The notes: generated by a model from the sequence alone, not told the origin. Counted from the first letter of the stretch, positions 43,696-53,310 are shown. The stretch: 64,000 nucleotides of DNA from an uncultured Oscillospiraceae bacterium (GCA_934593275.1 CAKTQE010000005.1:18683-82682), one strand, 5' to 3'. Translations and numbers: made by a program.

Positions 43696-45381
43696 TTACT
43701 CCTTTCTAATTGCATCCGGCGACACGTAGACGTCGGCGCAGGGATATTCCAAGTGCTGGTACTGCTTTTTTTGCATCTGCTCCCAAAGCCAGCCGGAAAG
43801 ATGGTTGTCATTGGGTAGTGCGTTTGTGGAATGATCGCCCATTTCCGGATGCAGCACCACCACAATATCCGGAAGATCATGGGTTTCACCGTAGCTTTCC
43901 AATCGCGGGCTGTCCAGCGGTGTACGCCAGGCAGTAGGAACGCCGCATGGAAAATCTACGGTCAGATAACCCCAGGGCAAAATTTTGGAAAAGAAAACGG
44001 TATTGGTCGGCCCATAGGTGCTGTTTAAGTCCTGAGTCATGTCAAGAATGGATTCGTATTGCTGGGCGTGGAGCTTCGTGGTATGAATCCCTTTCGCCGG
44101 TCCTCTTGTCATGGATACCGTCAGCGTATCTATGGGGCCATCCCGGAACACGCTGGTAAGTCGGCTGAATAGGGTCATCGCAAGGGTGGCACAGACCAGA
44201 ATAATGCTCACACGGCGAAGATTTTTCTCCGTATCGGGCAAGGAGGAAAACTGCAGGACAACGCCCATGGCATATACCGGAAGCCCTACGGTAAAAGCAA
44301 TGGCCTCTGTATTGGAGCTAAGGGCCATAGAAACACCCATAGAAGCCCCCAGCAGACGCAGAGACAAGGCCGGTATGGAGATTTGCCGCCGGAGCCAACA
44401 CAGACTCAGTCCGGGCAAGCAGAACAGAGCAAAGGTATAGGCCGCAAAACCGGTTTCCGCTAACCGATAACGCCAGAAAGACACTGCTGCCCCCACCAGC
44501 GCAATCAACAGCCCCGGCAGTGTCCCGACAGATTTTGGAAAGAACTTGGCCCCAAGCAAAAGGGCCAGACAGGACAGTAAAACCAGGCCCAACTCATAAT
44601 AATAGAGCATTTTTACATCCCGTATGGCAGCAATCAGGTTTGTTATCGGGCCGCCTACGTGTTCCGGGTCTGTAAAAATCTGTTTTAGGTTATCCAGGAT
44701 TCCCGCAAAATCTCTTGGAAGAAACGCAACGATAAACACCGCTGCCGCAACACAGATGCCAAAAAGGCTCCAGCGTCCCGCTTCCCTGCCAGGCCGATAA
44801 ACCAGGGCTGCGGCGACTCCAAAAATGACGAACAGTGCAAAATAAGGTACGCAAAGGACCGCACCGCTTAAAAGTACGCCGCCAAAAAAATAGAGGGCTT
44901 TTTGCTTTTTGCCATGATGTCCCTGCCCCCGCAAAAAAAAGCACCAGGCGGAGGCGCAAAAAAGGACAAACAGATTATAGTAACTCAGTCCCCAGATGTT
45001 TCCCCTGGAATAACTCAGAAGCAATCCGGCGCACAGGAAAGAAATCAAGGGCTTTTCTTTGTTGCAAAGGGTCGTATAGAGCAGTAACGAGGCTCCCAAA
45101 GCCAGCAGTGTATACAAGCTTCTGGCGAAAAGATAGATTCCCTCCGTTCCGAACAGGCCGTGATAGAAACTGAGTGCGGGATAGAACAAAGCAGAATAGA
45201 ACTGGACCGGATGCCACTCATCCAGAATCAGGTGTTGGCCGTTCCACATTCGTTGGGCAAAGGTCAGATAGAAGCTTTCATCGGACCAGCAAAAACCATA
45301 CCGCCCCCGGTCAAGCAGCAAAAGCCCCACTGCCACAAGGACCCAGGCAAAAAAGGCATGGCTCCTATTGGTTTTGTTCAA
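43696..45381 (-). CDS. GT-C fold membrane glycosyltransferase-like protein
   Basis: The protein (561 aa from a TTG start at 45381) has about eleven membrane helices and an acidic DES motif in the first extracellular loop (FCWSDESFYLTFA), the place of the catalytic Asp in GT-C enzymes. A large soluble domain follows near the C-terminus. TTG is preferred because GGAGGG precedes it by seven bases and a promoter lies just upstream, whereas the longer frame begins before that promoter. Together with the GT2 gene downstream it probably adds a sugar to a wall glycopolymer or lipid. The acceptor is unknown. Confidence 0.7.
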   Translation of the reverse strand: MNKTNRSHAFFAWVLVAVGLLLLDRGRYGFCWSDESFYLTFAQRMWNGQHLILDEWHPVQFYSALFYPALSFYHGLFGTEGIYLFARSLYTLLALGASLLLYTTLCNKEKPLISFLCAGLLLSYSRGNIWGLSYYNLFVLFCASAWCFFLRGQGHHGKKQKALYFFGGVLLSGAVLCVPYFALFVIFGVAAALVYRPGREAGRWSLFGICVAAAVFIVAFLPRDFAGILDNLKQIFTDPEHVGGPITNLIAAIRDVKMLYYYELGLVLLSCLALLLGAKFFPKSVGTLPGLLIALVGAAVSFWRYRLAETGFAAYTFALFCLPGLSLCWLRRQISIPALSLRLLGASMGVSMALSSNTEAIAFTVGLPVYAMGVVLQFSSLPDTEKNLRRVSIILVCATLAMTLFSRLTSVFRDGPIDTLTVSMTRGPAKGIHTTKLHAQQYESILDMTQDLNSTYGPTNTVFFSKILPWGYLTVDFPCGVPTAWRTPLDSPRLESYGETHDLPDIVVVLHPEMGDHSTNALPNDNHLSGWLWEQMQKKQYQHLEYPCADVYVSPDAIRKE

Positions 45382-45409
45382 AATGGAACCCTCCAGAAAT
45401 TTTTCCTTT

Positions 45410-45438
45410 ATTATACACCACAAAGAAAAATTATTCAA
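45410..45438 (-). promoter_or_regulatory. Promoter of the GT-C/GT2 operon
   Basis: On the minus strand TTGAAT (45433-45438), 17-base spacer and TATAAT (45410-45415). It lies about 30 bases before the TTG start. Confidence 0.75.
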
Positions 45439-45615
45439 CCCATAGAACGCACCGTTTCTACTGATAAGTTCAATTTCCCGGAAACAGCGAGGCATCTTTG
45501 TACAGTAATTCTCTTTTGACAGTTGACAGAATGCTGTCAATCTTATACAATTGACGCAGAAAGAAAAGGCTTGTACTATGGGAAATTGACAAGTCTTTTG
45601 AGAGGAGTTACAATC

Positions 45616-47646
45616 ATGTATCGTATTTTGGAACTGAATCCACAACTAAAGGACTTCGCCGGTGATATTGACCTGCGAATGCATTTATATCAGGACACCC
45701 AAAACAGAATCCTTTCAAAGGGCCAGAGCCTCAGCGATTTTTCCAACGCATATGAATATTTCGGTTTTCATCATGTGCCAGGGGGCTGGTATTATCGGGA
45801 ATGGGCACCCAGTGCCTATCAGCTGTATTTGTCCGGCGAATTCAACGACTGGGATCCCACCTCTCATCCCCTGACCAGTATTGGTAACGGAAATTGGGAG
45901 CTGTATCTCCCCGGTGATGACGCTTTGTGGGAAGGCTGCAAGGTTAAAACGGTGGTTGATGCCTTTATGCAGCGTACATGGCATATTCCCCTTTACGCCC
46001 GCCGTGTGATCCAGCAGGAGGGCAGCGTGGAATGGGTCTGTGAGGTAACAGATGACCAGAAGAAATTCCCATGGACGGACCGGAATTTCCGCCGGGAGGA
46101 TTCTCTGTTTATTTATGAGGCCCACGTTGGTATGGCCCAGGAGGAAGGAAAGGTTGGCACCTATCGGGAATTTGCTGACCTGATCCTGCCCAGAATCAAG
46201 CGGGCCGGGTACAATACCGTCCAGCTTATGGCCATCATGGAGCATCCCTATTATGGCAGCTTCGGCTATCAGGTAGCCAACTTCTATGCCGCTTCCAGCT
46301 GGTTCGGCAAACCGGAGGACCTCAAGTATCTGGTCAATAAAGCCCACGAAATGGGCCTTTGCGTGATCATGGACGTGGTGCATTCCCATGCGGTAAAGAA
46401 TACCACCGAGGGCATCAACATGTTTGATGGCACCACCTGGCAGTTCTTCCATGACGGCGGCAAGGGTGACCACCCTGCCTGGGATACCAAGTGCTTTGAC
46501 TACGGAAAGACCGGTGTTATCCATTTCCTGCTCAGCAACCTGAAATTCTGGATGACCGAGTATCATTTTGACGGCTTCCGTTTTGACGGTGTTACCTCCA
46601 TGCTCTACCATGACCACGGCCTGGGTACCGACTTTAATACCAACGACAAATACTTCTCTTACAATACCCATACAGAAGCCATCACCTATTTGCAGTTGGC
46701 AAACCAGATGATCCGGCAGGTGAATCCCATGGCCGTGACCATTGCGGAGGATATGTCCGGTATGCCCGGCATGTGTCTGCCCATTGCCGACGGTGGAATT
46801 GGTTTTGATTACCGGCTGGGTATGGGGCTGCCTGATATGTGGGTCCGCACCGTAAGGGATGTGCGGGACGAGGATTGGAATATTTTCCAGATGTGGTGCA
46901 GTATGTGCATGCGCCGCCCCGGCGAAAATACCGTTGCCTATGTGGAGAGCCACGACCAGGCTCTGGTAGGTGACAAAACTCTGATTTTCCGGCTGGCAGA
47001 TGCGGCTATGTACACAGACATGGATAAGGCAACCCACAACCCTGTAATCGACAGAGCCATTGCCCTGCACAAAATGGCCCGCCTCTTTACCCTGGCCGGT
47101 GGCGGAGAGGCCTATCTGAACTTCATGGGCAATGAGTTTGGCCATCCGGAGTGGATCGATTTCCCCCGGGAGGGTAACGGCTGGAGCTTCCACTACTGCC
47201 GCCGCCAGTGGAGTCTGCGGGACAACGGTTTCCTTAAATACCAGTGGCTGGGTGAATTTGACCAGGATATGATTGAGCTGGCCAAACGTGTGGACTTGTT
47301 CAAAATGCACTTTGGCGATTTGAGACTGAATGACAGCGAAAAGAAAATCCTGGTGTTCTACCGCCAGGGCCTGATGTTCGCTTTCAATTTCCACCCCACC
47401 AAATCCTTTACGGATGTTCGGGTCAGTCTGCCGCATATGGCTGACTACAAAATCGTCCTGAATACAGATGACAGCAAATATGGCGGCAACGACCTGGTTT
47501 CCAAATCCTCCTATCCCGCAATCGTAGACAAAAAGGGGAATTCCGTTATTTCTCTCTATCTCCCCGCCCGCAGTGCTTTGGTGCTGGAAGAGGGCAAAAT
47601 CCGGGTAATGCCCATAGACACCCGGAAGAAAAACCACAAAAAGTAA
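45616..47646 (+). CDS. glgB: 1,4-alpha-glucan branching enzyme, eukaryote-type (GH13_8)
   Basis: The enzyme makes alpha-1,6 branches in glycogen. The chosen start (MYRILELNPQ) has AGAGGAG upstream and gives 676 aa. A CBM48-like N-terminus (SGEFNDWDPTSHPL) is followed by the GH13 barrel: QLMAIMEHPYYGSFGYQV, DVVHSHAVKNTTEG, FRFDGVTSM with the nucleophile Asp, AEDMSGMPG with the acid/base Glu, and ESHDQAL. These blocks resemble eukaryotic branching enzymes more than the usual bacterial GlgB (GH13_9). No other glycogen genes are adjacent. Confidence 0.88.
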   Translation: MYRILELNPQLKDFAGDIDLRMHLYQDTQNRILSKGQSLSDFSNAYEYFGFHHVPGGWYYREWAPSAYQLYLSGEFNDWDPTSHPLTSIGNGNWELYLPGDDALWEGCKVKTVVDAFMQRTWHIPLYARRVIQQEGSVEWVCEVTDDQKKFPWTDRNFRREDSLFIYEAHVGMAQEEGKVGTYREFADLILPRIKRAGYNTVQLMAIMEHPYYGSFGYQVANFYAASSWFGKPEDLKYLVNKAHEMGLCVIMDVVHSHAVKNTTEGINMFDGTTWQFFHDGGKGDHPAWDTKCFDYGKTGVIHFLLSNLKFWMTEYHFDGFRFDGVTSMLYHDHGLGTDFNTNDKYFSYNTHTEAITYLQLANQMIRQVNPMAVTIAEDMSGMPGMCLPIADGGIGFDYRLGMGLPDMWVRTVRDVRDEDWNIFQMWCSMCMRRPGENTVAYVESHDQALVGDKTLIFRLADAAMYTDMDKATHNPVIDRAIALHKMARLFTLAGGGEAYLNFMGNEFGHPEWIDFPREGNGWSFHYCRRQWSLRDNGFLKYQWLGEFDQDMIELAKRVDLFKMHFGDLRLNDSEKKILVFYRQGLMFAFNFHPTKSFTDVRVSLPHMADYKIVLNTDDSKYGGNDLVSKSSYPAIVDKKGNSVISLYLPARSALVLEEGKIRVMPIDTRKKNHKK

Positions 47647-47654
47647 AAAGCAGA

Positions 47655-47695
47655 GTGCTAACCGATTCCTTTGTCGGTTAGCACTTCTTTTTGAT
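47655..47695 (+). terminator. glgB terminator
   Basis: GTGCTAACCGA (47655-47665) pairs perfectly with TCGGTTAGCAC (47674-47684), then TTCTTTTT. Confidence 0.85.
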
Positions 47696-47699
47696 ATAA

Positions 47700-48124
47700 C
47701 CAAAGACGAACACGCCCACCGCCCCTACTATCCGAAAAACAAAGTCCAAGGAAATGTTATAAACAGATGTAGTTCTTCTAAAAATTAGAAGAACAAAGTA
47801 TAAAAGGAAGCTGTTTTGTTGTACAATTCAGGTAAGAAAACTTACCGGGAGGAACACCATGAAGCAGCTTTCTTCTTCTGAACTGAATAGCGTGAGCAAA
47901 GAATCACGCGCTAAATAAAATCCGTAAGGCACTTGAGTAAAGAAAATAACACAGAAAATACCATTGTAGACGGGTCAGCGATTTTGTGGTGATGCTGAAC
48001 ACTCAGCAGGATATGCGGCAGTCAAAACACTTGGATAAAAAATTTCTTAAAAAATGTGCAACCAGGAACAAATCTCTGCGTATATAAGGGTGAAACACTC
48101 AGAGAGAAAAGGAGGACCTCTATT
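47700..48124. other. Intergenic region with a possible transposase remnant
   Basis: No intact gene is seen. A perfect 10-bp stem (47772-47781 with 47785-47794) and a 6-bp one (GGTAAG/CTTACC, 47831-47846) precede a short frame at 47859-47918 with a good GGGAGG site, reading MKQLSSSELNSVSKESRAK. This resembles the first residues of some IS66-type transposases as I recall them, but it stops at once. A decayed insertion sequence is possible; the evidence is weak. The sigma promoter element lies at the right end. Confidence 0.35.
48080..48088 (+). promoter_or_regulatory. Candidate ECF-dependent promoter element (GTATATAAG)
   Basis: It is the same 9-mer as before the ECF gene at 9234-9791, 37 bases before the ATG, with TGCAAC 23 bases upstream resembling an ECF -35 box. 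Role inferred. Confidence 0.4.
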
Positions 48125-48679
48125 ATGGAGGATAATCAGATCATCAAACTATACTTTGAACGCTCAGAGCAGGCGATTAAAGAAACGGACACAAAGTATG
48201 GCGGCTACTGTTACAGTATTGCTTATAATATTTTGACCAATCAAGAGGATGCCGAAGAAAGTGTTAGTGATACATACCTGTCCGCATGGAATTCCATGCC
48301 GCCCCGGCATCCCCCGGCACTGGCGGCGTTTCTTGGGAAAATCACCCGGAATATTTCCATTGATCGTTGGAGAAAGTACCGTGCTTTTAAGCGGGGCGAG
48401 GGTCAGATTGAAATTGCGCTGGACGAACTTAGCGAATGCGTTGGTGGAGAAAGTGCTGAAGACGTGGCTATTCAGAAAGAAATCTTGGCCAGTTTGAACC
48501 GCTTTCTTGGCACGCTGAAAGAAACGGAGCGGAGTGTATTCCTCTGCCGCTACTGGTATCTGGATTCCACAGAGTAAATCGCGGAAAAGTCTGGTTTTAG
48601 CGTCAGTAAGGTCAAGTCTATGCTATTTCGTATCCGAAAGAGGTTATATACGCAGCTGGTGAAGGAGGGATTGCAATGA
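48125..48679 (+). pseudogene. ECF sigma factor interrupted by an in-frame TAA
   Basis: From the ATG at 48125 (after AAAGGAGG) the frame encodes sigma region 2 (NQEDAEESVSDTYLSAW) and the start of region 4 (TLKETERSVFLCRYWYLD). A TAA follows at 48575-48577 after STE. Beyond it the same frame continues IAEKSGFSVSKVKSMLFRIR to a TGA at 48677-48679, for a total of 184 codons plus stop against 185 residues in the intact paralogue at 9234-9791. A CAA-to-TAA change is the simplest cause. The truncated product of 150 residues would lack the -35-binding helix-turn-helix. The anti-sigma gene start still overlaps the original stop (ATGA). Confidence 0.85.
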
Positions 48680-49545
48680 CAAATATGGATCTGTTGGATA
48701 TTCTGGGCGGTGTACAGGGAAAATACATATTGGAAGCACAACAGCTTCGTACAGGCGGCAAGAAACCGCAACGCTCGCGCTATATACGACAGCTAGCGGC
48801 AGTGATTACTCTGATTCTGATACTGACCGTATTCTTGAACACCGCTCCAGGTGTGGCAGCTGTTGAATATGTGAAAGAAAAGGTTACCAGCCTGATTGAA
48901 GCCCTTTTCCCGCCAAAGAAAATGACCATAAATGTTGAGGGAATGGAATATGAGGGCGATTATGCAGCAGATGGTGTGGAACCGGAAGTCACTGCCGAAA
49001 CACCGCAGCCGGGATTTGCAATTTACTATGATGTTGACAGCTATACGATGGAAAAGGAGGGCGATATCACCTATATTCGTCCGTATTTGAAGTCAATGAC
49101 ACGGGAAGAAGTACTGGAAATTTATGGAGATTACCTTTTCTCGCTGTCCGAAGAAGAACAGGAGCGGCAGATTGCTTCCCTTATGAGTCCTCAGACAGAC
49201 CCCTCTCTGCCGAACTGTGAGATTGAAATTATCCATTTGGGCATTCCCTATGAGCAGACAGCTTCTCAGGAACGGGCAGAATTGGAAGGTCATTGGGAGA
49301 TTACGGAAGCAGTTACCGGAAACCGAATCACTTTCTCCATGTGCAACGGTCAAGAATGGGACTCCCCTGTTGAAGTCCGGGACTACATCTCCGACGAACA
49401 GGGTGGTTGCTTCCGCATCACCAGTCGGTATTATCTGGAAGCAGCGGAGGGGCATGGTGTCCGGTTTGCAGCGATTGTGAATACATTTGCTGTAATTCCG
49501 CCTCAAGGAAGTGCCGACCTGATATCGGATGATAATGCGCCATAA
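48676..49545 (+). CDS. Anti-sigma-factor-like membrane protein
   Basis: The 289-aa protein has a cytosolic N-terminus of about 36 residues, beginning LDILGGVQGKYILEAQQLR, one membrane helix (about 37-56), and an extracytoplasmic domain of about 230 residues. It starts within the end of the sigma reading frame (ATGA) with AAGGAGG, as expected of the cognate anti-sigma. The shorter length contrasts with the 688-aa partner of the paralogous sigma. With the sigma gene broken, it may now have no partner or may bind the paralogue. Confidence 0.65.
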   Translation: MTNMDLLDILGGVQGKYILEAQQLRTGGKKPQRSRYIRQLAAVITLILILTVFLNTAPGVAAVEYVKEKVTSLIEALFPPKKMTINVEGMEYEGDYAADGVEPEVTAETPQPGFAIYYDVDSYTMEKEGDITYIRPYLKSMTREEVLEIYGDYLFSLSEEEQERQIASLMSPQTDPSLPNCEIEIIHLGIPYEQTASQERAELEGHWEITEAVTGNRITFSMCNGQEWDSPVEVRDYISDEQGGCFRITSRYYLEAAEGHGVRFAAIVNTFAVIPPQGSADLISDDNAP

Positions 49546-49894
49546 GCAGAAGCTGCGTCTATATTATCGCAAGCAGCAAGGAGAATCAGAAGTGAAAGAA
49601 ACAAGATGTTTTTTCTTGCAGTATTATTTGCGCGCTGCTGTATTCCCGCGCAATACAAAGCGGCATTCCCTCAAACACAGCCCCACAGGCATCGACCCAT
49701 CTTATAGAACAGCCATTCTTTCCCGCAGAAACACTTTATACAGGGAAATCAATCATCGGAAGACCATTCAGACCAATCTTTTATGCGGAAGACGATTCAA
49801 AATCGCAGCTGGTGGATCGCCCGAAAGTGTTGGAGGAAAGTAAACGCACAACACCCACCGCCGTCCTGTCCAGGAATGCGGTGGGCGTTTATGC
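49546..49894. other. Intergenic region after the second anti-sigma gene
   Basis: No supported gene: short frames here lack ribosome binding sites and family patterns. A hairpin near 49852-49890 (CCCACCGC pairing with GCGGTGGG) lies at its right end and probably terminates the glnN transcript on the minus strand. Confidence 0.5.
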
Positions 49895-51979
49895 TTAATA
49901 GAACAGAAGATCAGAATAGGTGGGATAAGGCCAATAGGACTTTGCGGTATTCTTTTCCAGAATATCCGCCTGGTGGCGGAGTTCTTCCATCAGGGGGACG
50001 ATTACGCTGTGGCAGTGATCGGCGGCGGCCTCTTCTTCTACCGGCGTATGGTTCAGAGCGTCCTTCAACTGCTCAACGGTATCGTAGGCAGCATCACAGG
50101 CAGCAGACAGCCTTTGAATCAGTGCCATCTCTCCCCTGCAGCTGACACCCAGTCCCTTTTTAGAGGCTACGCCGCCGCACAGGGCATCGGTGTAGCCCAT
50201 GGCAGCCGGAAGAATCTGCTGCACGGTCATATCAACCATGGTTCTGGCTTCAATATTGATTTTTTTGCGGTAGTCATCCAAGTAAATAGCATGTCTGGCC
50301 CGGAATTCGGTTTCCGTAAAAACACCGTGTTTGGTGACCAGTTCAATATTCTTAGGCGACAGGTAGGAACGCATGGCCTCAGCGGTAGAGGGCAGATTGC
50401 TAAGGCCCCGGCGGGCAGCTTCCTGCCGCCACTCCTCGGAGTAACCGTTGCCGCCAAAAATGATTCGGCTATGGTCTTTCAAAGCCTGATAGACCAATTT
50501 TTGCAGTGCCTTGTCAAAATCCTTGGCGTTTTCCAGGACGTCCGCAAATCTGCCCAGTTCTTCGGCCATAATGGTATTCAAGGCAATGTTGGGGCCTGCG
50601 ATGGACTGAGAAGAACCCAGCATCCGCAGCTCAAATTTATTGCCGGTAAAGGCCAGAGGGCTGGTACGGTTTCTGTCTGTGGTGTCCTTGGGTATAGCGG
50701 GCATCACGTCCACGCCGATGCGCAGCAGACTTTTTTCCGGCTCTGTATAATTGGTGCCATCGATAATGGACTGCACCACCGCATTCAGCTCGTCTCCCAG
50801 GAAAATGGAGACAATGGCGGGGGGTGCTTCATTGGCACCCAGTCGGGTATCATTGCTGGCAGAGGCCACCGTGCAGCGCAGGAACTCCTGATATTCGTCC
50901 ACCCCCTGAATGAACGCCGCCAGAAACACCAGAAACTGGGCGTTTTGTCGGGGGGTCTTTCCGGGGCTGAACAGATTTTTTCCCATATCCGTAGACAGCG
51001 ACCAGTTGTTGTGTTTGCCGCTGCCGTTGACACCGGCAAAGGGCTTTTCATGGAGCAAGCACACCAGATTGTGCTTGGCAGCGCACTTTTTCATAATGCG
51101 CATGATGAGTTGGTTGTCATCGCAGGCTTTGTTGGCATCGGTATAGATGGGGGCCAGTTCATGCTGGCAGGGTGCGCCTTCGTTGTGCTTGGTCTTGGAA
51201 AGAATGCCCAAACGCCACAGCTGTTCATCCAGGTCTTGCATGAATTCAGAAACCCGGGTGCGGATGGCCGCAAAATAATGGTCATCCAATTCCTGGCCCT
51301 TGGGCGCAGGGGCACCGAACAGTGTCCGCCCGGTCAGCCGAAGGTCTTCCCGCTGGGCGTACAGGTCTTTGGGCAACAGAAAATACTCCTGCTCTGCACC
51401 AACGCAGGTAATGATTCGATGGGTCTGGGTATCTCCAAAGAGCCTGAGAATACGGATGGCCTCTCGGGATACCTCCTCCAGCGAGCGGAGCAAAGGGGTT
51501 TTCTTATCCAGGGAATCTCCCGTATAGGAGAAAAACATGGTGGGGATGTAGAGGCTGCCGTCTTTCACAAAGGCGCAGGCTGTAGGGTCCCAGGCGGTAT
51601 ATCCTCTGGCCTCAAAGGTCGCCCGAAGACCGCCGGAGGGGAAAGAACTGGCATCCGGCTCGCCACGTACCAGCTCTTTGCCGGAGAATTCCATAATGAC
51701 CCGGCCATCACCGGTAGGTGTGATAAAGGAATCGTGCTTCTCAGCGGTAATGCCGGTCATGGGCTGGAACCAATGGGTATAATGGGTGGCTCCCTTTTCC
51801 AACGCCCAGATTTTCATGGCTTCCGCAATTTCGTTGGCCACATCCAGTGGCAGCGTGGAGCCTGTTTGGATACAATTCTCCCATGCGCGGTAAATTTCTA
51901 CCGGCAAGCGTTGCTTCATGACTGCCTCATTAAAGACATCACTGCCAAAAATCTCAGGGACATTCAGGATTTCAGCCAT
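49895..51979 (-). CDS. glnN: Glutamine synthetase type III
   Basis: GlnN makes glutamine from glutamate and ammonium with ATP. The 694-aa length and blocks such as GATHYTHWFQPMTGITAEKH (type III specific), MEFSGKELVRGEPDASSFPS, GAEQEYFLLP, NEGAPCQHELAPIY and EKPFAGVNGSGKHNNWS mark the type III family found in Bacteroides, cyanobacteria and Clostridia. It is monocistronic, with a promoter-like pair upstream. Regulation by nitrogen status is likely but no riboswitch was seen. Confidence 0.95.
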   Translation of the reverse strand: MAEILNVPEIFGSDVFNEAVMKQRLPVEIYRAWENCIQTGSTLPLDVANEIAEAMKIWALEKGATHYTHWFQPMTGITAEKHDSFITPTGDGRVIMEFSGKELVRGEPDASSFPSGGLRATFEARGYTAWDPTACAFVKDGSLYIPTMFFSYTGDSLDKKTPLLRSLEEVSREAIRILRLFGDTQTHRIITCVGAEQEYFLLPKDLYAQREDLRLTGRTLFGAPAPKGQELDDHYFAAIRTRVSEFMQDLDEQLWRLGILSKTKHNEGAPCQHELAPIYTDANKACDDNQLIMRIMKKCAAKHNLVCLLHEKPFAGVNGSGKHNNWSLSTDMGKNLFSPGKTPRQNAQFLVFLAAFIQGVDEYQEFLRCTVASASNDTRLGANEAPPAIVSIFLGDELNAVVQSIIDGTNYTEPEKSLLRIGVDVMPAIPKDTTDRNRTSPLAFTGNKFELRMLGSSQSIAGPNIALNTIMAEELGRFADVLENAKDFDKALQKLVYQALKDHSRIIFGGNGYSEEWRQEAARRGLSNLPSTAEAMRSYLSPKNIELVTKHGVFTETEFRARHAIYLDDYRKKINIEARTMVDMTVQQILPAAMGYTDALCGGVASKKGLGVSCRGEMALIQRLSAACDAAYDTVEQLKDALNHTPVEEEAAADHCHSVIVPLMEELRHQADILEKNTAKSYWPYPTYSDLLFY

Positions 51980-52029
51980 AATCGGGAAACATTCCTTTCA
52001 ATTGAGATGTATACACATAATCTATGTTG

Positions 52030-52058
52030 ATTTTAAAGCAGCCAGGAAGAAAAAGCAA
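52030..52058 (-). promoter_or_regulatory. Probable glnN promoter
   Basis: On the minus strand TTGCTT (52053-52058), 17 bases and TAAAAT (52030-52035), about 50 bases before the glnN ATG. Confidence 0.45.
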
Positions 52059-52127
52059 GAGTCGATTCTGTCCAAATCCACCAGTTTTCTGCCGCTATCT
52101 TTGTAGAAGACGACAAAAGGCATCCTT

Positions 52128-53216
52128 TTAGGACTGGGGCGTCTGGGATTGCTGCCAGGCTTCCCGAGCGGCTTTCAAAAGGCTATTGATATCTGCCGAC
52201 AAATATTTGCGAAGCTGCTCCGAATTTCTGATTCTGGAAATATAGTTGATCAGACTTTTGGGCTGGAGAATATCTTCCATCACTTCTACATCCCCGGAAG
52301 TCAAAAGGTCGTACAAGGTATCGACCATGCGGATACGGTCTTCCCTGCCCATGCCCGCAAGCCAGTTTTCCAGGGTTCGCTGTAAAAACAGACTGCCGGA
52401 GGTGAGGGCCGGCATCCGAAGCATTTGGGCACCGCAGATTTCCCAGCTAAAGGGGTCATGCTGCATGATCCCGGTCTGGTTGCTTTTGACAATGAAAACC
52501 GGTTCCAGGCGGTAGAGGATCATGCCGATCATAGAACCTTGGGGCACATAGGTTTTGATTTTCGGTACGATGCTCTCATACCCTGGGTCGGATAAAAATT
52601 CTCTGGAAAATCCAGGACCCTCCTGGTTGTATACCTCCAATACCCGATTTCGGATCACCGGCGCACTTTGGGACACTGCGTAAACGGCGATATTCCCGCC
52701 TTTGGAGTGGCCACTGACCCGAACCGGACCGGGATAAACCATCAGGACATCTTGAAGATACTGCTTTGCCAGAGCCTGGGATGGAATCACCTGGCGAAAA
52801 CACATGCTGAAATCTTCTTTCCAGCCTACAAGGGTATTATCTGTCCCCCGGAAAGATACAAATAAGCTGCCATCGTCCAGCCGAAAGGTGACTCCGGCAA
52901 ATTGGGTGTCCCGTTCCTTGATGAATTTCGTCCTATATTCCATAATCTCTATTTCGCCAAAACGTTGGCTCTCCCCTGCCAGCCGCAGAAGCTCCAAATC
53001 GTTTTTGGCGCGAACGTAGTCAGGAGGCGTTGGAAAAGAAAAGAACTCTGAAACTGCCTGACGCAGAGTAATGGGCTTCTCCGGATGCAGCTCCGCCATG
53101 CCCCGAAATGGAATATAACTCAGGGTAGAGAAAATAATTGCATCCACTTCATTGGGCGGCGATGCCGAAAAGGACAAATCTCCCCGCCAGCGAATATAAT
53201 CTACCATATCACCCAT
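52128..53216 (-). CDS. DUF2974-family (Mbeg1-like) alpha/beta-hydrolase
   Basis: The 362-aa protein opens with MVDYIRWRGDLSFSASPPNE and later has the lipase-like nucleophile elbow GHSKGG (about residues 167-172), following VSFRGTDNTLVGWKEDF. These are the landmarks of DUF2974 proteins, soluble alpha/beta hydrolases common in Firmicutes with unknown substrate; a lipase or esterase role is inferred from the fold. It is monocistronic on the minus strand, upstream of glnN. Confidence 0.8.
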   Translation of the reverse strand: MGDMVDYIRWRGDLSFSASPPNEVDAIIFSTLSYIPFRGMAELHPEKPITLRQAVSEFFSFPTPPDYVRAKNDLELLRLAGESQRFGEIEIMEYRTKFIKERDTQFAGVTFRLDDGSLFVSFRGTDNTLVGWKEDFSMCFRQVIPSQALAKQYLQDVLMVYPGPVRVSGHSKGGNIAVYAVSQSAPVIRNRVLEVYNQEGPGFSREFLSDPGYESIVPKIKTYVPQGSMIGMILYRLEPVFIVKSNQTGIMQHDPFSWEICGAQMLRMPALTSGSLFLQRTLENWLAGMGREDRIRMVDTLYDLLTSGDVEVMEDILQPKSLINYISRIRNSEQLRKYLSADINSLLKAAREAWQQSQTPQS

Positions 53217-53281
53217 AGAGAAGCCCCCTTTATAAGTAGAAGTTTGAATTCAGTATAACAGAAAAAAATGGCCATTGCAAG

Positions 53282-53310
53282 TTGACAATGGCATTTCAGA
53301 AAACTACAAT
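53282..53310 (+). promoter_or_regulatory. Promoter of the HD-domain gene
   Basis: TTGACA (53282-53287), 17 bases and TACAAT (53305-53310). The -10 lies in a CTACAATGTAG dyad, and the -35 lies in a GCCATTG/CAATGGC inverted repeat. Confidence 0.6.

Noticed and set aside
45715..47703. Minus-strand frame of 662 codons
   Set aside because: It is antisense to the branching enzyme; same reasoning.
49973..52030. Plus-strand frame of 685 codons
   Set aside because: It is antisense to glnN.
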